From a bacterium (GTDB lineage: Bacteria; Armatimonadota; UBA5829), in contig JAJFTD010000031.1 in NCBI GenBank assembly GCA_021373255.1, forward strand, positions 1-33,931: a DNA stretch of 33,931 bases, written 5' to 3'. Position 1 is the first letter of the stretch, and the number at the start of each line of letters is the position of its first letter. The notes under the pieces are model-generated. The model was not told the DNA's origin. It did no database searches and was given only the letters and a program-made list of their open reading frames with translations. Shown here piece by piece: positions 1 through 7,115 of the stretch. A program made the translations under genes and the position numbers.

Positions 1-1154
1 ATGTGACCGACTACACCCTCCCTGCCGGAAATATACGGGCGTCTCATTGCCCGCAAGCCCAGTCCGACAAGGAAAACAAAGAACAAGCCCGAGAAAAGTG
101 CTACAGCCGCGAGAATCCAGATAGGTACCATAAATCCCTCCGATGCCCTGAACAGCATCATCAGTCCAAGGAACAAGCTCACCGTGCCGCCAACCGACAG
201 AATCCCATGGCTGGGTGCAAACAGGTCAACTATGAATAAGATTACAGCTAAACCTATAAACGCGAACCCGGCTGCGTTCACAGGAACCACACTGTAAGAA
301 TAAAGCAGGAGTATGACCGCAATGGAACCCAGAACGCCGGGAAATATGGAACCCGGATTGGCGAGTTCATATATGATGCCATAGATAGCTATCAATGTCA
401 GAAAGAGGGTCACGTAGGGGTTACTCAAGTAATGCAGAAACACCTCCCATGGCCCCATCGGCCTTTCCTCCAGTGGTGCGTTAACGGTATGCAGAGTAAT
501 AGTTCGACCTGTCGAGAGCTTCACCTGCCGGCCATCGATCATTTTCATCAACTGCGATGTGCTCCCGGCAACGTAGTCTATAACATTCTTATCGAGAGCC
601 TTGTCCGCGCTCAAACTTGCAGCCTCACGAACCGCAGCCGCGGCCCAGTCACCGTTGCGCCCCCGCTTCTCCGCAATGGATCTGGCATACTCGGCGGTGT
701 AGTTGATTTGCTTCTTCCTAAGCGTGGCATCTGTGCCGCCGCCCTCGCCGCCAGGGCCTATGTTGACAGGTGTCGCCGCGCCTATGCTGCTACCCGGCGA
801 CATAGCAGCCACATCAGCAGCCATAGTAATGAGCGCTCCCGCCGACGCCGCCCATGCCCCGCTTGGCGAAACGTATACAATAATAGGAATCTCCGCTGCG
901 AAGAATGACTTTACGATCTTCTGCATTGAGGAGATGAGCCCGCCCGGAGTGTCCATTATGACCAGCACCGCCTGCGCTCCGTCGCGCTGCGCGCTGTTCA
1001 CGCCATCTTGGATGTAGTCGGCAACAGCGGGATCGATCTGGCCATCGATGTGGAGCACGTGAATGGGCGCGACCCTGGCCGAGTGTGCAGCCAAAGGCAT
1101 TAGCAGTAGAAGAATGATCGTATAGATTGCGCAGCGCTTCATAATATTCTGCAT
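1..1154 (-). CDS. NfeD-family membrane-bound serine protease (ClpP class), 3' end off the window
   Basis: My translation of the minus strand gives an open frame of about 384 codons that leaves the left edge without a stop. It begins with a signal peptide (start at 1154, or at 1142 where MKRC precedes a Leu-rich core). A ClpP-like domain follows: the oxyanion segment MDTPGG near residues 67-72, the nucleophile in GAWAASAG (Ser about 104), and a Lys-containing segment before YARSIAEKRGRN. A block of membrane helices follows from about residue 215, and the frame ends in GREGVVG, the usual entry to the C-terminal NfeD OB domain, which lies outside the window. Known members cleave hydrophobic regions of stomatin-type proteins and are often followed by a stomatin gene; that partner would lie to the left and cannot be seen. 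No convincing ribosome binding site separates the two starts. Confidence 0.9.
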   Translation of the reverse strand, partial: MQNIMKRCAIYTIILLLLMPLAAHSARVAPIHVLHIDGQIDPAVADYIQDGVNSAQRDGAQAVLVIMDTPGGLISSMQKIVKSFFAAEIPIIVYVSPSGAWAASAGALITMAADVAAMSPGSSIGAATPVNIGPGGEGGGTDATLRKKQINYTAEYARSIAEKRGRNGDWAAAAVREAASLSADKALDKNVIDYVAGSTSQLMKMIDGRQVKLSTGRTITLHTVNAPLEERPMGPWEVFLHYLSNPYVTLFLTLIAIYGIIYELANPGSIFPGVLGSIAVILLLYSYSVVPVNAAGFAFIGLAVILFIVDLFAPSHGILSVGGTVSLFLGLMMLFRASEGFMVPIWILAAVALFSGLFFVFLVGLGLRAMRRPYISGREGVVGH

Positions 1155-1238
1155 TATACCCGTTCGCTGAGTGATAAGTTCTCAAGCAATCAGACATCAA
1201 GAGTATTGCACATATACGCTTGGATGTCCATAGAATGC

Positions 1239-1281
1239 ATCCGGCGGTTTCGGGAAGAGAGCGGCTTCCCGAAACAACTCA
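1239..1281. repeat. R1 repeat, short copy (hairpin core)
   Basis: This is a perfect 11-bp stem, GTTTCGGGAAG (1247-1257) and CTTCCCGAAAC (1265-1275), preceded by CCGGCGG and followed by CAACTCAGC. The flanks match the R1 copies at 5101 and 29818, while the stem bases differ in a paired way. The rest of the 1155-1509 gap holds the longer R1 copy and no credible gene. Confidence 0.65.
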
Positions 1282-1315
1282 GCGGCCATTCTTGCCTCAA
1301 TACCCATTCACTTTG

Positions 1316-1412
1316 TGCGTCCAGCGGCTTCGGCAGCTTCGCAATCCGAAGCAACGTACGTTATCTCTTCGTCCCTTTTCGCGTTTTCGCTCCTTCGCGC
1401 TTTCGCGATTAA
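1316..1412 (-). repeat. R1+R3 composite repeat, long copy
   Basis: Read on the minus strand, this stretch matches 29818-29897 closely. It starts TTAATCGCG, runs through repeated CGCGAA units (part R3), then GGGACGAAGAGATAACG, then the R1 hairpin region and GGACGCAC. The R1 hairpin here is degraded, with only CTTCGG and CCGAAG still pairing. It is intergenic between nfeD and the phosphoesterase gene. Confidence 0.75.
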
Positions 1413-1509
1413 GAGCATCCATGGCGCGCTTATCCTGGTTCGTATGGGAGGAATCCGACCGGCAATCGGCTAACATACCAACTACGTAAAGCACATCTGG
1501 AGGGATGAG

Positions 1510-2349
1510 ATGAGATACGTGCGAGCGGCATTGATAGCGGCAGTTCTGTTGGCGATGGCGATTTCGGTTCACGCTGATAAGGGGTTCTTCTTTGTTCAGC
1601 TAGCTGATACTCAACTTGGGTTCGGTGACAGTAACCTTACTCAAGATATTGCAAGCTTTCATAAGGCTGTTGAGCATATTAACCGGCTTCAACCGGCATT
1701 TGTCATCATCTCAGGCGATCTGATCAACTCGTCGCACAACCCAAAGCAGACTCGTGAGTTTTGGAAAGTAGCGCGAGAGATCAAGCAGGATATTCCACTG
1801 TATCTCGTGCCGGGCAATCATGACATTGGACAGGCCACGGCAGCTAACGTTAACTCGTATATAAAGCTGTTCGGTAAGGATCATTATGCGTTTTCGTGTG
1901 GTGGAAGTGAGTTTATCGTGCTTGATTCGCCAGTGATATACGACTCGGACAGCGATCAGGCCTTGCGAGCAGATCAGCGAAAGTGGTTTGAGGATGAGTT
2001 GGCGACGGCGCGCAAGAAGAATCCTGAGCATATTTTCGTATGCACTCATCACCCGTGGTTCTTCATTACCGTTGACGAAAAGGATGACTATTCCAACATA
2101 CCACAGGACCAGCGGCGGGATTATTTGGGCTTGATGAAGCAGTATGGGGTGGAATTCTCCTTCGCGGGACATTTTCATCAGAACGCAATTGCGAAAGACG
2201 GATCACTGCAAATTGTTATCACATCCGCAGTCGGCAGAGCACTGGGTAAAGACCCGCTGGGGCTGCGTATATGGAAAGTCTACCCGGACCGCGTGGAGCA
2301 CACCTATTATTCACTCGACAATGTGCCGGAGAAAATCAGCGTGAAGTAG
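1510..2349 (+). CDS. Secreted calcineurin-like metallophosphoesterase
   Basis: The 279-residue protein begins with a signal peptide (MRYVRAALIAAVLLAMAISVHA) and is probably periplasmic or secreted. The metallophosphoesterase motifs appear in order: LADTQLG near residue 31 (the Gln replaces the usual His of DxH, as in CPPED1-like members), SGDLINS, GNHDIG, THHPWF and GHFHQ. These residues would bind two metal ions and hydrolyse a phosphoester; the substrate cannot be read from sequence. The ATG at 1510 has GGAGGG 6-11 bases upstream, and an earlier ATG at 1505 meets a stop at once. It stands alone between two repeat-rich gaps. Confidence 0.9.
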   Translation: MRYVRAALIAAVLLAMAISVHADKGFFFVQLADTQLGFGDSNLTQDIASFHKAVEHINRLQPAFVIISGDLINSSHNPKQTREFWKVAREIKQDIPLYLVPGNHDIGQATAANVNSYIKLFGKDHYAFSCGGSEFIVLDSPVIYDSDSDQALRADQRKWFEDELATARKKNPEHIFVCTHHPWFFITVDEKDDYSNIPQDQRRDYLGLMKQYGVEFSFAGHFHQNAIAKDGSLQIVITSAVGRALGKDPLGLRIWKVYPDRVEHTYYSLDNVPEKISVK

Positions 2350-2379
2350 TTATTATAATAAGGTGTCGGGTGTCGGAGC

Positions 2380-2745
2380 TATAGTTCGGGTACATCTCTG
2401 ACGTAGCCCGCATTGGCAAAATGGCATCTCTTGATGCCACCACGCATTCTTCTAAACTACAGGTATGGGATCAGAAGATCCCACTTTATCCTTTTCGGCG
2501 CAGATCAGAGATCATTACTGTCGAAAGTTCAATTATGCTGTCTGCTTTTCCAGTCGACGAAGGCTATCGCAGTCTCTGCGAGCCTGCTGTCGCTGCGAGT
2601 CGACTTCGTGCCTTTGTTGCAGCGAATTCATTCGCCGGGCGACTAAAGTCACGGCAACAACAGCACAAAGTCCCCCTGCGGGGACTCGGAAAGAGCAACT
2701 TTCGACACTACTGATCCGAGATCTGCCCGAACTTTAGGAGATTCA
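2380..2745 (+). repeat. R2 repeat, copy A (hairpin string with inserted 207-bp core)
   Basis: A run of small hairpins: 2387-2410 (loop ATCTCTGAC), 2422-2439 (TGGCATC-TCTT-GATGCCA) and 2466-2483 (TGGGATC-AGAA-GATCCCA). Then TTTTCGGCGCAGATC opens a fourth hairpin, closed by GATCTGCCCGAAC near 2720-2732, with a 207-bp core lodged in its loop. The same layout recurs at 6762-7097, and a copy without the core sits at 11892-11952. Open frames crossing it look incidental. It fills most of the gap between the phosphoesterase gene and tex. Confidence 0.8.
2510..2716 (+). mobile_element. 207-bp inverted-repeat-bounded core of R2 (forward orientation)
   Basis: Bounded by imperfect inverted repeats: GATCATTACTGTCGAAAGTT at 2510-2529 and its near complement at 2697-2716 (GATCAGTAGTGTCGAAAGTT when read inward). 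The interior holds a long-range pair GACTTCGTGC (2602-2611) and GCACAAAGTC (2663-2672), and a short hairpin in GTCCCCCTGCGGGGAC. It encodes no transposase. By eye it differs at about 7 of 207 positions from the reverse complement of 6879-7085. A MITE-like element or an invertible segment would both fit. Confidence 0.65.
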
Positions 2746-2760
2746 CCCGAAACCATTTTG

Positions 2761-2802
2761 TCCCATTTCGCGCTTTCGCCCCTTCGCGCTGTCGCGATTA
2801 AA
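2761..2802 (-). repeat. R3 repeat (CGCGAA-rich)
   Basis: TTTCGCGCTTTCGC followed by CCTTCGCGCTGTCGCGATTAA. The same unit occurs in the composite copies at 1316-1412 and 29818-29897 and alone at 6706-6746. It lies 33 bases upstream of the tex start. Confidence 0.65.
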
Positions 2803-2835
2803 CTAAATGAAAATCATCTTAAGTAGAGGTTTGTA

Positions 2836-4989
2836 TTGAACAGCAGTCATATCAGTAAAATAGCCCACGAACTCGGTATTCACCCCAGGCAAGTCCAAGC
2901 TACAGCCGACCTTCTTGAACAAAGTGCAACAGTGCCGTTCATCGCGCGCTATCGAAAAGAAGCCACTGGAACTCTGGATGAGGTGGCGATTACCAGTATC
3001 AGGGACCGGTTGGAACAGCTTGCGGAGTTGGACAAGCGGCGCGAGGCGATATTAGAATCACTTACCCAGCGTGAGTTGCTTACCGATGAACTCAATAACA
3101 GCATCCTATCGGCTGAAACCATGGCTGAATTGGAAGATATATACCTCCCCTACAGGCCGAAGCGGCGCACGCGGGCTACTATCGCACGTGAGAAGGGGCT
3201 TGAACCGCTCGCTCAGATACTCGTCGCACAGGCAACTAACCCGCCCATAGACCCCGAAGCTGAGGCAGCGGCGTTTGTGAGTGAGGAGAAGGGTGTGGGG
3301 TCGGTTGATGAGGCACTGGCCGGGGCTCGGGATATTATCGCTGAAATGGTGAGTGAAGATCAGAAAGCTCGTGCGGATATGCGCGAGCTGTTCACCATCA
3401 AAGCTGCGATCAGCACTAATGTTGTCAAGGACAAAGAGGAAGAGGGCGCGAAGTTCAAAGATTATTTCGACTGGCGCGAGCCCATAACCAACTCGCCATC
3501 GCACCGAGTGCTGGCAATGATGCGCGGTGAGAAAGAAGGGTTCCTGCGGCTGCACATTACTCCACCCGAAGAAGAAGCTGTGGACTGGCTGCGGCGGCTG
3601 TTTGTGAGGGGCCGCACACCGGCATCGGAACAGGTGGACCTCGCAGTGCAGGACAGCTACAAACGGCTCCTCGCACCATCGATGGAAACTGAGATCAGGG
3701 CTGAACTCAAGCGCAGGGCTGATGAAGAGGCGATTCGAGTCTTTGCAGCTAATCTTCGCGAACTACTGCTCTCGCCTCCACTGGGTCAGAAGAACGTGCT
3801 GGCCCTGGACCCAGGATTCCGCACGGGTTGTAAAGTGGTGTGCCTGGACAGGCAGGGTAAACTGGTACACAACGAAACCATTTATCCTCACAATGGTGAG
3901 CACAAGTTAATCGACGCGACGCGTACGCTGCGAGCCTTGTGCGAGCGGTTTAATATCGAAGTAATCGCCATAGGCAACGGCACCGCCAGCAGGGAAACCG
4001 AGAGCTTTGTGCGTGCTGCCGGACTGGCGGGGAATATATCGGTGGTGGTTGTAAACGAGTCGGGAGCATCGATATACTCTGCTTCAGATGCGGCGCGGGA
4101 GGAGTTTCCTGATTATGATGTGACCGTGCGTGGGTCGGTTTCCATAGGTCGCAGGTTGATGGACCCGCTCGCGGAACTGGTGAAGATCGACCCGAAATCT
4201 ATCGGCGTTGGTCAGTATCAGCACGATGTCGATCAATCCGCGCTCAAGCGTAGCTTGGATGATGTTGTCATGAGCTGCGTGAACGGCGTGGGGGTGGACG
4301 TGAACACCGCCAGCAAGCAGCTTCTTACATACGTCTCCGGCCTTGGGCCGCAGCTTGCGGGGAATATCGTGAAGTATCGCGATGAGAATGGACCGTTCGA
4401 CTCACGTGTTCAGCTCAAGAAAGTAAAAGGGCTCGGACCGAAAGCGTTTGAACAGGCGGCTGGATTCCTGCGCATTCGTGAGGGTAAGAACCCGCTGGAT
4501 GCGAGTGCGGTGCATCCTGAGAGTTATCACATCGTTGATGAGATGAGCCGGGACCTCGGGTGCACTGTGAAGGATTTGATGAGCGACCCATCAGCCCGCA
4601 AACGGATCACGCTGGATCGCTATGTGTCCGACAAGGTCGGCATCCCCACCCTGCGCGACATCATAGACGAGCTCGACAAGCCCGGGCGCGACCCGCGCGA
4701 GAAGTTCGAGCCGTTCCAATTCGCTGAAGACATAGAGAAGATGGAAGATCTGGAAGTTGGGATGAAGTTGCCGGGAGTAGTAACTAACGTGACCGCGTTC
4801 GGGGCGTTCGTCGACATAGGCGTTCACCAGGACGGCCTCGTGCATATCAGCCAATTGGCGGATAAGTTTGTGAAAGACCCCAACGATGTAGTGAAAGTCC
4901 ACCAACGGGTGAATGTGACCGTGATAAGCATAGACATCCCGCGCAAGAGGATATCATTATCTATGAAGGCGAACCCGGTCATCGAATGA
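2836..4989 (+). CDS. tex: Tex-family RNA-binding transcription accessory protein
   Basis: The 717-residue protein has the full Tex layout. A helical N-terminal region contains VPFIARYRKEATG near residue 35. A YqgF/RNase H-like domain covers about 325-460, with LALDPGFRTGCKV, IGNGTASRET and NESGASIYSASDAA. A helix-hairpin-helix region spans about 490-565 (CVNGVGVDVNTAS; VKGLGPKAFEQ). A C-terminal S1 domain begins near 640 (LPGVVTNVTAFGAFVDIG, DGLVHISQ). Tex binds RNA and affects transcription and stress tolerance in several bacteria. The start is the TTG at 2836 with AGAGGT 5-10 bases upstream; the TTG at 2832 meets a stop after two codons. It appears monocistronic, with the R4 hairpin and a T-run downstream. 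Confidence 0.97.
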   Translation: MNSSHISKIAHELGIHPRQVQATADLLEQSATVPFIARYRKEATGTLDEVAITSIRDRLEQLAELDKRREAILESLTQRELLTDELNNSILSAETMAELEDIYLPYRPKRRTRATIAREKGLEPLAQILVAQATNPPIDPEAEAAAFVSEEKGVGSVDEALAGARDIIAEMVSEDQKARADMRELFTIKAAISTNVVKDKEEEGAKFKDYFDWREPITNSPSHRVLAMMRGEKEGFLRLHITPPEEEAVDWLRRLFVRGRTPASEQVDLAVQDSYKRLLAPSMETEIRAELKRRADEEAIRVFAANLRELLLSPPLGQKNVLALDPGFRTGCKVVCLDRQGKLVHNETIYPHNGEHKLIDATRTLRALCERFNIEVIAIGNGTASRETESFVRAAGLAGNISVVVVNESGASIYSASDAAREEFPDYDVTVRGSVSIGRRLMDPLAELVKIDPKSIGVGQYQHDVDQSALKRSLDDVVMSCVNGVGVDVNTASKQLLTYVSGLGPQLAGNIVKYRDENGPFDSRVQLKKVKGLGPKAFEQAAGFLRIREGKNPLDASAVHPESYHIVDEMSRDLGCTVKDLMSDPSARKRITLDRYVSDKVGIPTLRDIIDELDKPGRDPREKFEPFQFAEDIEKMEDLEVGMKLPGVVTNVTAFGAFVDIGVHQDGLVHISQLADKFVKDPNDVVKVHQRVNVTVISIDIPRKRISLSMKANPVIE

Positions 4990-5100
4990 GGTGACTGTGC
5001 ATGGAAAACGCCGATTATTAATTGCAGCGGCGGGGTAATTCATTAGGTGATCATAGCTGGGAGAAGGGAGCCCGGAGGCGCTATATCAGATTACGTTGTA

Positions 5101-5142
5101 CGTCCGGCGGCTTCGGTATCGGGATACCGAAGCAACCTAGCA
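5101..5142 (+). repeat. R1 repeat, short copy
   Basis: CGTCCGGCGG precedes a perfect 10-bp stem CTTCGGTATC (5111-5120) and GATACCGAAG (5123-5132), followed by CAACCTAGCA. Compared with the copy at 29863-29884 (CTTCGGCATC/GATGCCGAAG), one base pair has changed on both arms. Upstream, 4990-5100 holds nothing I recognise. Confidence 0.65.
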
Positions 5143-5162
5143 TACTGAGCACAACTAACCCA

Positions 5163-5256
5163 GCATCCTGAGCTCCGTCGAAGGGTGCGATCAAGTTTCA
5201 TCACATGTCACTTCGGAGTCGCACGCTTCGACAGGCTCAGCATGCTCACATTTTTT
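5163..5256. repeat. R4 palindrome, possible tex terminator
   Basis: Long imperfect inverted repeat. The left arm, 5163-5190, contains CCTGAGCTCCGTCGAAGGG and GTGCGA. The right arm, 5219-5245, contains TCGCACGCTTCGACAGGCTCAGC. The run TTTTTT at 5251-5256 follows. CTTCGACAGGCTCAG-type palindromes are common intergenic repeats in many genomes. The T-run means it could also end tex transcription. Confidence 0.6.
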
Positions 5257-5293
5257 CGACTGACGGCTGACACAGCAACCGGAGGCGAGCTAT

Positions 5294-5944
5294 ATGATGC
5301 CAATGGAGCATGTTGATCCACGATATAGGATTCCACTGCCTATGCCGGACCCGCAGCTTTCTGAGTTCAACCATCACCTTGCGGGGGTTATGGTCATATT
5401 GGTGGGGATTTCGGCGATACTCATCTACGCCCGGCCAAGGCAGTTCGGATTTTTGAAATACGTCTGGCCAATGTCGCTATTCTTGCTGGGGGCATATCTG
5501 GTAGTCTACAGTGACCCGCCGGGGTGGCCTACGTCCTATGTCAGCATTGCACACACATGGGATATGCCTGAAGCTCGACAACACAAGATATTCGCGCTGC
5601 TTTTACTGATGATGGGCAGCGTGGAAGCTGCTCGCGCGGCGGGTATAGCCAAAGGTCGAATGTGGGGTCTCGCATTTCCGGCGCTGGCACTGGCTGGGGC
5701 CGTGTATCTGCTGTTTCATAAACATGGCGGCAGTGGAGCGATGCACATGGAGCATGGCGAACACATGGAACATGGCTCGCCGATTGTCTTCTACCAGCAC
5801 TTCACATATTTCTTACTGGGCTTGGGCATAGTTGGGAGCCGAATATTGCTGGAAATGGACAAGCTCAGGACACGGTGGGGGCCGTATATCTGGCCGTCGC
5901 TGACTGTTCTCCTTGGGATTGCACTGGTGTTCTATAGGGAGTAG
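5294..5944 (+). CDS. Six-helix membrane protein with His/Met-rich loop, function unknown
   Basis: The 216-residue protein has about six hydrophobic segments: residues near 28-47, 55-73, 97-115, 119-139, 172-188 and 198-213. Between the fourth and fifth lies a loop built from HKHGG, AMHMEH, GEHMEHG, rich in His and Met as in copper- or other metal-binding loops. The N-terminus also carries Met and His (MMPMEH). The ATG at 5294 has GGAGG 9-13 bases upstream. No family is recognised. A role in metal handling or in a haem/copper membrane system is inference from composition only; there is no metal-related neighbour to support it. It stands alone between gaps. Confidence 0.75.
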   Translation: MMPMEHVDPRYRIPLPMPDPQLSEFNHHLAGVMVILVGISAILIYARPRQFGFLKYVWPMSLFLLGAYLVVYSDPPGWPTSYVSIAHTWDMPEARQHKIFALLLLMMGSVEAARAAGIAKGRMWGLAFPALALAGAVYLLFHKHGGSGAMHMEHGEHMEHGSPIVFYQHFTYFLLGLGIVGSRILLEMDKLRTRWGPYIWPSLTVLLGIALVFYRE

Positions 5945-6042
5945 CCTGTTTCTTCCGGTATTTTACGCAGGTGCCGGACACCCATAGCCATGGCATCATA
6001 TATACGTGCAAGTATCGTGTAATGCATCACTCAAACGGAGAC

Positions 6043-6119
6043 TCGTGGTAGGCTTCTCGCATCGATTACATCGATGCTGCCAGCCCACCACGAAGGAAGA
6101 AGCGGCGTTTGACGCCGCT
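6043..6119 (+). other. Two consecutive hairpins before a small gene (structured leader or terminator)
   Basis: Hairpin 1 spans 6043-6093: outer arms TCGTGGTAGGCT and AGCCCACCACGA (one mismatch) and inner arms GCATCGAT/ATCGATGC around TAC. Hairpin 2 is a perfect 8-bp stem AGCGGCGT/ACGCCGCT (6101-6119, loop TTG). The strong Shine-Dalgarno-like GAGGAGG at 6124-6130 follows at once. There is no T-run, so a leader fits better than a terminator, but no known riboswitch class is recognised. Nothing is seen in 5945-6042. Confidence 0.5.
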
Positions 6120-6172
6120 CTAGAGGAGGCAAAACACTCACAGATTATATCTATGGATCGCAAGTTCGGTTG

Positions 6173-6340
6173 ATGGCCTACCTTGATGGGGCCATGTTTC
6201 CGTGCTCACGTGCGGAGATTTTGATTTGCGCTGAGGATAACGAGGCGCCCGATTGCATTCTGGACGTGATTGAGAGTATGCCTAATGTGCAGTACTCGAC
6301 CGTGAGAGAGGCTGATGCGCTGTGCTACTGCATGGCGTAG
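6173..6340 (+). CDS. Small DUF2795-like protein
   Basis: A 55-residue frame not flagged by length-limited gene finding: MAYLDGAMFPCSRAEI, then a helix with AEDNEAPDCILDVIE, then SMPNVQYSTV. This follows the DUF2795 pattern (a Gly-aFPxSRxEi turn, an acidic helix, then a LP..Y.t segment), a small domain of unknown role. The ATG at 6173 has no good ribosome site. GAGGAGG at 6124-6130 is too far away, but a six-codon frame (ATG 6153, stop 6171-6173) overlaps this ATG as TGATG, so coupled translation is possible. The frame is also open upstream, so the true start may be an unusual codon or the gene may be decayed. Confidence 0.5.
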   Translation: MAYLDGAMFPCSRAEILICAEDNEAPDCILDVIESMPNVQYSTVREADALCYCMA

Positions 6341-6366
6341 TCCTCGATTGATGCAATACTAAGAGA

Positions 6367-6402
6367 TTGTGGCGCGGCTTCAAACCATCGAAGCCGCGCC
6401 AC
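6367..6402. terminator. Bidirectional terminator-like hairpin
   Basis: Perfect 14-bp stem TGTGGCGCGGCTTC / GAAGCCGCGCCACA with an 8-base loop. It lies between the convergent DUF2795-like gene (+) and the Trp-rich membrane protein (-). No long T-run on either side. Confidence 0.75.
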
Positions 6403-6421
6403 ATTCACATTTGCCCCAGGG

Positions 6422-6652
6422 CTATTCAAGCAGTGAAACCCAGTTCGGCGCGGAGGGCAGCTCAATGACATCCCGCGCTGGGGCTTGCTCAGGACCGCGG
6501 CCTGCTGGGCGACGGTTGCCCCCAGTGTTACTCCAACTCCACGGCCACGCCCACCACCATATCAAACCGAACAGGATGAGAATCGCGATGATGATCCAAA
6601 GCCATCCCCAACCCCATCCGGTGTAACCTCTACGCTCGGGCTCGTACTCCAC
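6422..6652 (-). CDS. Small Trp-rich membrane protein
   Basis: The 76-residue protein has a short charged N-terminus (MEYEPERRGY), then one long hydrophobic helix very rich in Trp (WGWGWLWIIIAILILFGL, then WWWAWPWSW), then a polar tail. The start is taken as the GTG at 6652 because GGAGG lies 7-11 bases upstream; the longer frame from TTG 6685 lacks such a site. No family is recognised. It ends just before a strong hairpin and faces the DUF2795-like gene. The Shine-Dalgarno site and the N-in charged/hydrophobic layout support a real gene, but its small size keeps confidence modest. Confidence 0.55.
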   Translation of the reverse strand: MEYEPERRGYTGWGWGWLWIIIAILILFGLIWWWAWPWSWSNTGGNRRPAGRGPEQAPARDVIELPSAPNWVSLLE

Positions 6653-6705
6653 GGCACACCTCCAACAGCAAAGACTTAGCTCCAATAGTGTTCACTTAGC
6701 ATGAT

Positions 6706-6746
6706 TTTTAATCGCGGCAGCGCGAAGGAGCGAAAGCACGAAATTG
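6706..6746 (+). repeat. R3 repeat (CGCGAA-rich)
   Basis: TTTTAATCGCGGCAGCGCGA then AGGAGCGAAAGCACGAAATT. Same unit as at 2761-2802 and in the R1+R3 composites, here on the opposite strand to the 2761 copy. Confidence 0.6.
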
Positions 6747-6761
6747 AATTCTAGTTGGGCT

Positions 6762-7097
6762 GGATCTCTGATCCGGACCCTATGAGCCAAGTGGCATCTC
6801 TGATGCCATAGCGTATGCTCAAGAGTAAGATATGGTTGGATCAGGAGATCCCATTTGGCCTTTTCGGCGCAGATCAGAGATCAGTAGTGTCGAAAGTTGC
6901 TCTTTCCGAGTCCCCGTAGGGAGACTTTGTGCTGTTGTTGCCGTGACTTTAGTCGCCCGGCGAATGAATTCGCTGCAACAAAGGCACAAAGTCGACTCGC
7001 AGCGACAGCAGGCTCGCAGAGACTGCGATAGTCTTCGTCGACTGGAAAGGCAGACAGTATAAATGAACTTTCGACAGTAATGATCAGAGATCTGCCC
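6762..7097 (+). repeat. R2 repeat, copy B (hairpin string with inverted core)
   Basis: Hairpins in the same order as copy A: GGATC-TCT-GATCC (6762-6774), TGGCATC-TCT-GATGCCA (6792-6808), GGATC-AGGA-GATCC (6838-6851). Then TTTTCGGCGCAGATCAGA and, at the far end, AGATCTGCCCGAAC. The outer parts keep copy A's orientation while the 207-bp core between them is reversed. It fills the gap between the Trp-rich gene and the DsbA-like gene. Confidence 0.8.
6879..7085 (-). mobile_element. 207-bp core of R2 (reverse orientation)
   Basis: Bounded by GATCAGTAGTGTCGAAAGTT (6879-6898) and AACTTTCGACAGTAATGATC (7066-7085). These are the right and left ends of the copy A core exchanged. Same length as 2510-2716 and about 7 substitutions by eye. 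No protein-coding content is credible. Confidence 0.65.
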
Positions 7098-7115
7098 GAA
7101 CCTTATTACTTGCAA

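Noticed and set aside
432-908. Plus-strand frames over the left end
   Set aside because: They are antisense to the NfeD-family protease, whose minus-strand reading shows a signal peptide, catalytic Ser region and membrane helices.
2465-2737. A 90-codon frame across R2 copy A whose peptide resembles that of a 98-codon frame on the minus strand at 6819-7115
   Set aside because: The similarity follows from the nearly identical 207-bp repeat core in reversed orientation. There is no ribosome site, and the Cys/Arg/Ser-rich composition is unlike a real protein.
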